A stretch of 64,000 nt of DNA from Phoronis australis (lineage: Eukaryota > Phoronida > Phoronidae). The translations under genes and the position numbers were made by a program. Of the stretch, positions 49,701 through 61,700 are shown one piece after another (positions within the stretch are counted from its first letter, which is position 1; every line of letters begins with the position of its first letter). Location: NCBI GenBank assembly GCA_002633005.1, contig NMRA01000002.1:270876-334875 (forward strand), in the 5' to 3' direction. Under the pieces are notes generated by a model that saw only the letters and a list, made by a program, of their open reading frames with translations, made no database searches and was not told the origin of the DNA.

Positions 49701-52700
49701 CTGACAAACAAATGCGAAAATCCCTGATTTGTAATTATTACAAAAAATGAATTTGTCTTACTGCTCTGATCAAAGCTAACAAATTCAAGATGTCTGTCCT
49801 ATCCAACGGTAATCCCTAAAGTGCGTTTTTCTGTCGTAAAACCCTATTTTGTTCTTTTAAGTAAAGACCTTATGACTAGAAGCATGAATGTGCAGTTAAT
49901 ACAGTTTTAAAAGCAGTGTTTTGTCGTTATTTTGACACGTTGCACTCTTTCTCTGTTCCAGCCATGGGATTACTCTGCTACTGTGAACCTTGTCACGACA
50001 ATTTAGTAACCAACAAGACATGTCGAGCCAAGCCTAACACCCGGTGTTTCACGTCGGTGGCGCAGAAAGAGGTCGGAGGTCAGCTGATTGAGAACTGGTC
50101 ATGGGGATGCCTGTCTGATGACCAGAGTAGCACTATGACGGTATGTATGATGGTCAGGGATATTGTAGCCAGTGGTCAGTGGGATTATTGACTATGGTAA
50201 AGAGACCAGTGTATTACTATCTTCGCTAAATGGTCGACTTGATATTCCCCATGTGGTGGTAATGAATAAAGATGTCTCTTTTTGACATCTGAATAGGTCG
50301 CGAGAAGCAAGCAGTCGATCAGCATTGGAGCATTCCTGTTATCAGTGGTCTAGACATTTTTATGGCAAGGTCCCGTGCATCACTAGTGACACCTAGTGAC
50401 TGAGTTCTCCATTATGCGACCAAGATGAGAATTTTTCGTATTTCGCTACCCAGTGTTGGGTCAGTAAAGCAAAGTGTCGTGCGAGTTTATTGGACGGGGT
50501 GGTTCGATGAGACGCATTTGCTTTGTGTTTGGCAACGTCCTGCCAGATCTAGTGTAGCGAAGATCTCAGATGTGTTGGAAGTTGAAAGCATGGTACTGTC
50601 TTAAACAAACACCAGCTTGGACATATCGCCACTGATTGTAATTGCTCAGTCTTAAATTATAGCCAGTAAATGGCTCACAAACATTCGTTGTGCTCACCAC
50701 TTTTGATGTTGCCAGTAATGAGTATACTGTCTGTATTAATGAATCCACCGTCTCTTAATACTTTCTAGCACTTTCTGGGCTTAACTCCAATCTCTCTATA
50801 TTATATTTTTTCGCAAGAAACATAAAAATATCCGCCGTCTGTTTCACATGGCAACATGCCATTCGTGTTCGCTAAAAGGTAAACGCCTTTTGAATTGACA
50901 ATTTCTTCTAATTGAATTAAACACGGAATGCTTAACAACACTTTATTATCTGCGAATGCTGTGTCTATTAGCTGTGTGCGTCAGATTGACGCGTGCGTAT
51001 AATGTACCACGCTTTCAAAGGAAATGAACGCCATGTTCTGCGTTGCATATTTCTTGTACTTTCCTTAGATATGGACACTGCGATGGTGACACTTGACAGG
51101 CTTAGTTACCACAGGGAGAGTCCTTACTAATGATTTATTCTGTCCTCGAAAAAGAATTTTCATGCAGAGATTTTAAATCATAATTTGTTCCCTTGTCTGT
51201 GGAAACTGCTAAAAATTGCGCAGTTTTTAGTTTTCATTAACAGATAACTCTGTTCTTCTTTAATTTTATCACGATTGTATGACCTATAAATAACTGTTGT
51301 GCCAAATGATTTTCCCGCGCCACATGTTTTTACTTTATATCCAATCCAATTTCGCTAGTTGTACTGATGTTTATGTACGACAGCCATTACAGTGTATTGC
51401 GTTCATTGACTGTTGTGGACCTTTCATAATGTCGACACGTTGATGTTTTGGGGATTGTCGGTTGGTATGAAAGATCAGCTTCCATCTTGGATAGAACTTA
51501 AGAGTCCTCGTTAACTTCGCAGTAAACAAGCAGTTTAACAACAGAGTGTGGTCGCTTGGATGGCAGTATCCTGAAAAGTTTAAGTCATCAAATTTTTGGC
51601 AATAATGGCGGCTACTTTTGTAGTACTGGATATTTTTGAAATATTGCACTTTTAGCTTTCCTTTTCATTTATTTTGCGATCTGAAAAATTCAACTACAGT
51701 TCGCAGTTTATACTAACACTTCTCAAGTACAGGAGTTGTTATGAAACGGCCTTTAGAGTTTGATTTGAAAAGCAGTCATTGGAAGCCGGGATCATGATCA
51801 CCACCAGACATCTCATACAAAATCATTTGTAGACAGTCGACATAGTCTAGATTACAAGTTTTGTTTATGCATCAGATTCATATATTGTTCTTTCTTTGTC
51901 TCTTTGTCGGTCTGTCTATTGTCTGTCTCTTGTCCCCTTTGTGTTCTTGTTGGGTTTCAAGCTGCAGTCATTGATCCTGTCTATGTTGTTTCCGCACAGT
52001 GCAATGGAGGAATCGACCTGGTGCCTCACACGAACCCCATCTCTGTGCTATGCTGCAACGACAACGACCTCTGTAACTACAATCTATTTCCCACCTTCCC
52101 ACCAGAGGTCACTAGCACTATGCCAACAGGTAAGATGCCTGCAGTGTTATGGTAAATGCTTTTCGACTTAGCACACACTGTAATGGGAGTTTCATTTTGT
52201 CAAATTTCTCAACAAAGTTGTCTGCCTTAAAAAAAAAAGAAATATTTTGGCAATTGTTTTTTGTGCAAAATTGAAGATTACCTTTACTATGCTTCGAAAC
52301 TTTCTTGACAACACTTTGTAATTATGAATTAAATTTCGGCATTGGTTTCAGTCTCAAATATGTTGAGCCTCGAATATGAATGAATTGCTATTGAACATTC
52401 TCATAGGTGAATGGCGAGCAGTTATCATTGTTCGTCATCCATATGGGGATGTGTTCTCTTGAAGTTCGTATGCCCACGGTAGTACTGCTGGCTTTAATTC
52501 CCCTTGGTCTTCGCTTTTGTCTTCACCTAACTCCACCAATGTAGACAACTGTAGAAAGTAATAAAACAAAAATAATACAGATGAAAAATAAACAATGAAA
52601 TAAATAGATAAAAAGCAAAAATAAAAAGCTAGTCCTGTTGTCTAATGTCCATCACCTGTCAGTGTTGAAAACATTGAAAACATTCAGAAAAGTCTTGCCA

Positions 52701-55700
52701 CGTTTTGCTGATGAGTAAATTAGTTTCATCAATCCAAGGTCACCTTGAAGATTTAGTCTCAATTGACCTTTCCACTTATAGGGAATCGTGGGATGTACAC
52801 GTTCCTTGCCATCTGTTGGCTTGAAGTGTTGGTGTGCGTTCTCTGGTTTCATTCGTTGGTTTCCAAATGTTATTCATTGACCACAGATGGCGCTTTTTGT
52901 GTCTAAGGTAAAAATTCTTCAATTTGGGACAAAAGTAATTGCTAATATTATCATACTTCTATTTTTCAGAGGCTTACCACATTGTTCAATCAAAAGTTTG
53001 GAATTTTACCAAATGTGGTTTGGTAATAGCTACACCATGCAAACCATGCTGGAAACAAACTAAATTTTTGTGAAAAGTTGCTTTTGTTGGGAAATTTGTC
53101 AGATATAAAAATTTCATTTGTCTGCCATACTGTGTCCCATATCAAAGAATTTTTACCGTAGTCGTGCCAATGCAAAGTTAGTAATATTGATTGTTGTTGA
53201 GCTTGAATCGTCTTTTCTACATTGATTTGTCGTCGTTGTGAAAGCCAACGTTTTTTGTATCTTTTGATATTCACGCTCGGCGAAATCCTGGTGCCAGCGT
53301 TGCTCTTAGCGCCCACAAGTGATCTAATCAATGGCAAGATGTAGGATAGTAATAATCAAACCTGCTTGAGGTTGTTTGACTTGGAACAGCAGAATAGAAT
53401 TAATGCTTTGCGATTTTGCCAATTACACAAGCCATAGAGTGTCGATATAACGTGATTAAGGGCTGACGATTATGTTTAGGCCTAATGATGCTTTCTGGGA
53501 GTACGCGTACCCACGGGGCGATCTAAATTAAGTTAACGCAAACTGTCGGGGGAGTGGTTTGTTTGTGGTATATGGACGTTGTGTCCATTACAACCAGCTA
53601 ATTGGCTGGTCAATAAACCACAGTCGGATTAGAGCTCCCTCTGACATGATACGCCCCCAAGGACAGAGAAAATATGTTACTGAAATTGTACAGCAACATT
53701 GCGTAGGTGCTTATAAATAACTTACAATTACCTTATGGTACTTGGTTGTGTGAACTAGGTTTTATTTTATCAACTGTATGGTTTTTCATGTGGTTGGGAA
53801 ATTTAAAGCAACACTCTTCCCATTTGTGGTTAAACTCTCAGGAACTGAATAGTAACACAAACCAAATTATATGAAAAGTCTTTGCAAATAGCTTGACCTG
53901 TCAACAGTATCAGAATTTATGGTTCTGTTTGATTCGCATTTCCATGTTTTAGCTGAAATTTGAGAGGCACCATTAGCGACTCTTCACTCTCTTATTAAAA
54001 CTGTGCCATGGTCTTCTTTCTTTGTAGTCATTGATCCACCGTCTGAGTACAAGTATCAAGAGAACATCACACAGATAGCGCTACTGGTCTCAGTAACCAG
54101 CTGTCTCATCATTCTCATCATAACCATTGTGGTCGTATATCTCAGGTGAGAGCCGCTGCCCGTTTCATAGATGTAATATGCCCGCAAAAACGCAGTCGCG
54201 TGAAATACCACCATGCAGTGGAGCAACGGAAGCACGTGATCAAACTAGCTATACTCACGAGAATTTTGCATCTACGCTACTCGGCCCAGGTTTTGATATC
54301 ACTGAAATGTACGGGACGGAAGTAATTATTTAATTACAGTGTTCCCAGTGTGGGATGTACTTAGCAAGGGTAGAAGGCATGTGTTGTTAGGTTCACGAGA
54401 CCGTGTGCATCTTTTTGCAACATCATCTTGCTTGACTAGCAAAGCACATGACCTCGATAGGTTCCAGTTGTGAGTTACCGGCATTGCGAAGTGTGCCCTA
54501 GGTTGTACAAAACTTCAATTTTTGGCTGGTAAAAAAGTTTTTAGCACATTTTATCGTAACAATAAAATTTTCGTCCTCCGTAGTAGCGTGTTTGGCTTAA
54601 GTATACGGTAATTCTTCACTAACCTAGTGCGCAGTATGGCGAACCGCTGGAATTTTATTTTGTCAATGCTTTCAACAAAAACAAAATTAACAGTAAAGTA
54701 TAATCTTCCTTCATAGCTTATTTATTCTGTGCGGAAACCCCAACATGGTACTTACAGAAATTTTGATTATTTTGTAGCAAAGTAGTCAGCCTTTGAAGAA
54801 TGGAAAAATCCTAATTTTGGCTTGTTTTTGTGCAAAATAATGGAAGAATTACTATAATGTTGCATTTCTCTTGTTGCTATACAATTGGCCTCCGCTACAA
54901 GGCTGTGTTGTATACCTCGGGGTATGGCACAAATAATATGTTGATACTGGGACGTCTTAAAAATGAAATCAAAGCACAATTATTGACATGATATTGACTG
55001 CAATTTGTCACTTATTTAGCACACAATATGATAATCGAGTGAAGTTCTGTTTTATCAAACTTCTCTAAAAAGATTAAGAAAATTTAAGTACATTACTGGC
55101 ATGATTTCTACTATCTAGATGTCACAAAGACGGGATTTAGTAAAGTTTTTAAAATTATCAGTTTTGAAGCGCTAGATAAGTGAAGATTGAAATAGAAAAC
55201 ACTGGTAAATGAGGGGAAAGGACAAGAATGCAAGACACAATTATAATAAGACGAACACTGAGTCCCAGGATATAATGTTATTCACATATTGACTTTCAAA
55301 CTCCTTGGTTGTTCAGTTGAGGTTAGTTTGTCCATGACTGAGCAATGAAAAATACGCTCATTTGACTTTTCACGGTGGGATATTATCTGGTTTGGAAATA
55401 ATGTCAAGATATCAGGAGTGGAATTTTGGAGATGAATGTTGCAGAGAGTTTACATATAGATAACGGGAAAAGGAATGAGTCGAATTTTCGTCTCGCTGAT
55501 TTCATCAGTGGGAACCTGCGTGTCTACAGTATCCACGTGGAATTGGGAATGCGCGAGATGTAGAGATTTGCTTGATCGAATCCGATAAGGAGAAATCAAC
55601 CATGCCAACTGCAAAAACCGGCGCATAGTTTTTAATTTTACTTTATTTAAGGTGAACACTATTTGAAACTGAAAATTGTTACTCTTCGTGTTTCACACTG

Positions 55701-58700
55701 TCTGTTGATTGAAATTAACACTTTCTGAAACTATTTTAAATTGTTCAGGTTTTCGCTTGCAAAATATGGATTTTTAGCGTCAAAGTAACAGATTATGTGC
55801 TAAAGGGGTTGGCAGCCCTGCGTCTTATGATCAACTGAAGCTTGCACCAGTAAGCGCAGTCTGCCTGTCAAATATAGCCCCTTAGGTAGAATTGAGAGAG
55901 GCAATCAGTTGCTTGTTCATTGATAAATTAAGTAATTAAAAATTACGTTTGTGTAAAAGAACTAGCAATTACATTCTGTCTAGTTCTAGACTTTTTTTAG
56001 CTTTGAGCTCCTCTTTTTCATGAAGAAATTAATTGATGTTCTGTGCACATTTCTCTCTCGTGCCAACTTTTGTTAACTGTCTGATTAAGATGTATTTTTT
56101 GAAAAATTTACCCTTTTTTGTTGAGATAATATATTTTTTGTTCATAAGACATTTTCTTCTCCTTAGTTGATGATATTTGCAATGCTGTTTTATTGTTGGC
56201 CTACTTTCAGTGTTGTTCACTTCAGTTATGTTTGTCACAATATTTCTGTTATCTTTGTATATGTCCTGACCATCATCGCTTTTTTCTTCGTGTCCACTTA
56301 AAATGTTGTTAGGTGTAAATTTCATAGATTTGATACCCCTTGGGCAACTGACTAAAACTTGTGCGCCACTCAAATGTTTAAGTTGCAATTTGACAATTTT
56401 TTATTCCTGAGTTTCGAAAACAAAATATTTTTATTTGAACTCGCCTAGACAACGAAAGGGAAGTAGTTGTTTAGTGACCTTCTTGTCCATCTGAGAGGAG
56501 TGAATATTTGCCAAGCAAAATGAGAAACACTTTAAGGATGGCCCCCAACTAAGAAACATTATACCTATTGCTCATTTACGGTAAACATTCTTCTTTCAGG
56601 CAATATTCAGGGCTTGGAATTTTCTTCTTTTAAGAGAATTTCCTCTATTTTTGGTTTCGATTTCCTCTTATTTGATTTCTAGTTTCCTCTTCTCATCTCT
56701 TTTTATCATTATCTCGACTTTATTCATGCAAAAACGTTTATTTCAGTTAAATTTTACTACAGAAAACCTACTTATTTGTGAAACGTTACATCACCTGGAA
56801 AATTTTTCTCTTTTTTGCCATTGGTCATTCCAAGCCCTGAATATTATGGACAAGTGGAATTTCATTAAGTTAAATTTCTCCGCAATATAACTTTTAAAAA
56901 TTGTTTTCATGGTTGATACCATACCACTGTCAGTGCACTTTACTGGGCATTTGTAGCCATGCCTTTGAAAAACAGGAGAAAGGCAATTTGAAGAATTCTT
57001 ACCATTGGTCAAATGGAAATATCTCTTATTTTTTGTAGATAAACCAGTTTCGACGTATGTGTTTGGTGCACAAAATGTAATGAATGTAAAACCACGCGCA
57101 CACTGTTGCGTGTCTCTTTTTTCCTGTAAAATGCTATCACAAAAGGGAGAGTATTAAGTGAAACGGTAGAAATAAGTCTGCATGTACTTTATGTGTCGAC
57201 TTTAGATCCGCGCCTAGATTTCAATTGAAATATAAGATATTTGATATCTCAGTCGCACCTGATTGCATTCCGTGGTTGGTTACACGCGGTTGGGTAGCTT
57301 GGTACTGTATCATTCTTCACATGAATTCCCATGTAATACGAGATCTCGACTCGCCTATCAAGATATATTAATAAATAATTCATGCGGCAACATCTAAAAA
57401 AATTCATTTGAATTTTATTGATTTGCGATCCGTTAGGTATGGCTTCTGTTCGTTGAGTACACGATGTATTCAAGCGGTTTCACTTGCAAATTGTGCTGGT
57501 GATTTTTCCCTGCTTTTTCCAATTTGTGCTTTTATATGTGTGGGTATGAATATTACTTGTAGGTGACAATCTTGGTTTTAATGTATTTTGATGGGATGGA
57601 TTTTTTCAGACGTGCATATTCAAACATTTATTTGCTATTTTATTATTCACCGATTTTGGCTTACGGCATAGTTAGGTTCAAATACAAGGGACAGTCTTGT
57701 AAAAAGGTAAATGAAAAGAAAAACAAAATGAAGCCACCAATCCAAGATTACGCAGTGAGAGTAATCAAAATACAATAGACTCTATTTCACCACCTTGACT
57801 TTTAAAATTTTTTGCACAATGGTATTCTAAAATCTTATTTTTTGTTTCCATGGAAGTTACTGTCTTCTCTGGTCATTAGTAGGTGTTAACGAAATGTATG
57901 AAAATGTATGTTTCTGTACTAGCTGCAGTTGCATCTGTAACAAGGTTATGCACTTTAAGATGTGAAGGGCATACATCGGTCACAGAGTTGTTGCACTGTT
58001 CAAAGTGCTAGAAGCACGCTAACTGTCATAATGATTGATGGTCTTCATCTCGCGCTCATTATTTCACAACTTAACGTCTCATTTTAAATGTGAATGACAC
58101 ACATTTACTAAGCAAGATTACACTTTCCCTGTCAACTTGTAGAAATTGCCTATGCCCTTTTCGCTATACTGTTCTTTGTCTTCGTTTTCCGCGTGTCATT
58201 CCTGCAAACTCATGCCGAACGATGGGAAATTGTGATGAATGTAACCCACATTTCTACGTTTAACCTTTTGTATAGAGCCATGTGTTCTTTTCTATTTTAA
58301 TTGAACATTTGTTTAGTACTCCTTAGATGAAATGCAAATTATCAAAATAAATATTCAAATTCGCAGTAAATGTTTCAAGCCATACTGTGATAGTAAACGA
58401 TTTTCCTCCTCAAGCATATCATTCGGGGCACTGGCAAAGAAAAGAGAGTGTCAAAAAGCCATTCATTTTGAAAATGTTGGCAAATCCTTCCAAAATATGG
58501 CCGTTTCGTATCAACTGGAGACGCGTTCTTGATTTCCTGTGGTTGTGGAAATAAATTGCTATCTCGGCAATGAAAAGGTTTAACGTAGCCATGTGACATG
58601 AGGGATTAGAATATGAAATGCTGTTCTGTTGACTAGCAGTGATGATATCTATCAGCCGCGATCATGTTAGTTGGGGAAAAAACGTTTTAATCAAACGATC

Positions 58701-61700
58701 TGATCAGCCAGACTCGACTTCAAAGGTACTGCTCTGCTTTATTCTTGAAGCTCGGCTCATTTGTGTTCTTCATATAGAACAAATGATTGATTCGTTGCTT
58801 GTCTCATCTTGAGTATTGAAGAGATTTCACTGGTGTTTATGAAACGACATTAGTTCTGTGTGAACGACCGAGGCGAGAGATTGAACAGGCATGAGTCATA
58901 GCTGTTCACATCAGTGCGTTCAAATCGAGCATTACCGCTGTATTTATTCACAGAATTTTGCTTCGAGATATTCCTTAGTGTTGCTATAAATACTCTCGCA
59001 CACATGTACACGCGTGTGCGCACACATGTAAATATATGGTAGCTGGGGATACAAATCTCCCTTCACAACGTCTGCTGGTGCTGTTGCGTACACCACCAAC
59101 ACAGATTGGTAATCCAGCTTGATAATCAATAGAATAGATTGGGTAGGATGCCGCCAACAAGCTCTTGGAAAATTGATAACATTGAAACACGACTTGTGCT
59201 GTTGGAATACTAATGCGTTTCGACATGATTCGTTTGCGCATAGTAAGAGCTTGCTAACCAGTTTGTTTACTCAGTTGTGTAAAGTACTCTTCGTGTGTTA
59301 AATAATTCATTGAACAGCATCTTAAGGCATGAAGTCGACTGTAAACTGTAGCAGCGAACAGCCAAGTGTTTAGGCACCACTTTCCTAACTGTGGGTAATG
59401 AATTAAATTGATGTGTATTGTTTTTGCATGTGAAAGCATTAGCTTGAAGTCTGCTGTATGTGCAGAGACATCTATTGGATGATCTTGACTTGGCTCTATT
59501 CTGCTAATGTCAGTGGAAGTGGTCACGGTGTTGTGGTTGGGAAATAAATGTAGAATGGTGATAGTAAGTGTGATGTCATATGTGTAACGGTTGTGGATTT
59601 CATAGTACACTCTCAACATGACACTGTCAACACGCTCATTTGGCAAAGTTGTTTTTAGGTTCTGGTACACTGTTATTTGCAACAAATAGATAGTCATCGT
59701 AATTCAACAATCAGTTGAAATTGTGAAATACCCTGCGATTGAATGACAGACTTTCAGAAAGCAATGTCAGCTTATGACATGAGAGCAATGACTCATATCG
59801 CCACCTGGCTGTACCAGGAGGTACTTCTTTGCAGTAGACATTGGGGAAATTTTTATTTCGTGAAAAGATCCTTGTCAGTGTACGCAGTTGGATGTGATGC
59901 GTTTTAAACAAAAGCTAAATTGCCTCCTCATCCTCTAGAAGCCACTAGTGTTCAAATGTTGCTATTTCAAAGTCTCCCATGGACGCGGCCAAATTTTGGA
60001 AGTGTTGGCCAGTCCTGGGATACTGTGAAGCATTTTTTCATGCTTAGTTGAACAGGGTATTCTTCGTGTCGATGAAAATTATTCTTGTTACAGCTAAGGA
60101 AATTTCAACATTACTTTGTTGCAATAAATGAGCTAGCTAGTTTTGATGCTGGGTTTAGGAGTGAGTGAAATCCAGTTTCAAAAAGTTATTCAGTCACGTG
60201 ACCTCTCTATTTTCTCTGCTGTAGGTACAAGCGTCGTGAGCTACGTCACCAACAGTATCTGGAGGACGCTGAACAATGCGAGACGTTTATCGGGCCCGGC
60301 GAGACGTTGAAAGAGCTGATGGAGCAGTCCCAATCCAGCGGCAGTGGTTCTGGTCTACCGCTTCTGGTCAGTACAGGCTTGCTTTGTGTAAACGCCTCTT
60401 GTCTCCTGACTGCACGCAAAATTGAGAAGGCTGTCTCCTAGGGATCACCTTCTGGCTTATGTTTTAGGTTTTTAGTAATTACTCTTTACTCCCATGGAGT
60501 TGTTAGCTGCAGAGGATAGGTTTCAGACCCTGCAATTATTGTTTCATGCAAAAGTTTTACCTGGATCTATTTCAAAATGTTCTCGACAAATGTTATGACC
60601 AATTGGATGTCTTTGAGCATGCCTGAATGCGTTCTGTTGTTTAGATAACGCAAACGAAAATATAGCAAAGGTTTTCAAAGGCAGTTGAAGGTGTGGTTGT
60701 AAATAACTCATGGACAAAAATTACCTTGATGTCCATTTATGTAGGTAACGTCACCAATACAGTATTGTTTGTGTTCATGCGTTCATTCAGTTCGCCATTT
60801 CACATAAATTTGCTCACATCGAAACATGCCACCTATTTCATACATATTTATCTCCATATATTTCGGAGTTATAATTGTGTTTTTACCCTTCGTGCTGTAG
60901 TTTCAGGCGATCTTTTTATGACATGCAAGATGTAATGTCTTGAGGGCTTGCCAGCTGAATAACCATACTATAATGCTACAAGGTCACGTTTCTGTGTCCT
61001 GTGGCAGAAAAGACTCTATTACTCGGGTTGCCAGAGTTAACCATAAACACTGGGAGCAAACTTTATACATGAAAATTGTGATGGTCGTTGTATTCTCCAC
61101 GCGGATACCTCTGTACAATGACAGTATAGCTGAGTACAGTTAGTCGCACCATTTTTGGTAAAAAGTAATTGACCAGATCGCTAACATTGTTGCAAATGTC
61201 CACAATTTGTCAAAGCAGTCTTTAACGTTGGGTATGGTATACAACTTACAAATGGTATGGAATTTACTCAGTGAGATGTGGGAAACAAAAACAATGCTTA
61301 CGTGAAGCATGAAAATGACATTTCGATATTAGTCAAATATCATCCTCAGATACAATAGTCAGACACAACAAAATGTCGCATTTATTTCTAATTTGGCAAA
61401 AAAACTAATATTGATTTACCTGGTTCTGCTTAAGAGTGAAACATCCAACATGTTACGTCTTAAATTGGTGAGATTTACCGTACACTCACATTTGTATTAA
61501 TCATTTGATCATAAACCCTTTTCAAACCACCTAAATGGAAGTTCTAGTATAAGGACTACTGTAAATGTAACAGTGGTTGCCATAGAGACTGTTAGGGTGG
61601 CTTGTGTCTCAAACTTGGTAGTTTTTTAAACTTATCTTCGCATTTTTCAGTGACTTTTTGATTTCACAGTAAAATATGATTATTCCATGTACTTTTTATT

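Noticed and set aside
51896-52171. Alternative frame across exon 3 and an upstream CAAG or TGCAG acceptor
   Set aside because: Only the CACAG acceptor at 51999 gives the phase 0 needed after exon 2 and restores the conserved cysteine pattern.
59254-59697. 147-codon minus-strand frame
   Set aside because: Longest plain frame, but composition is that of AT-rich intron and no motif is seen.
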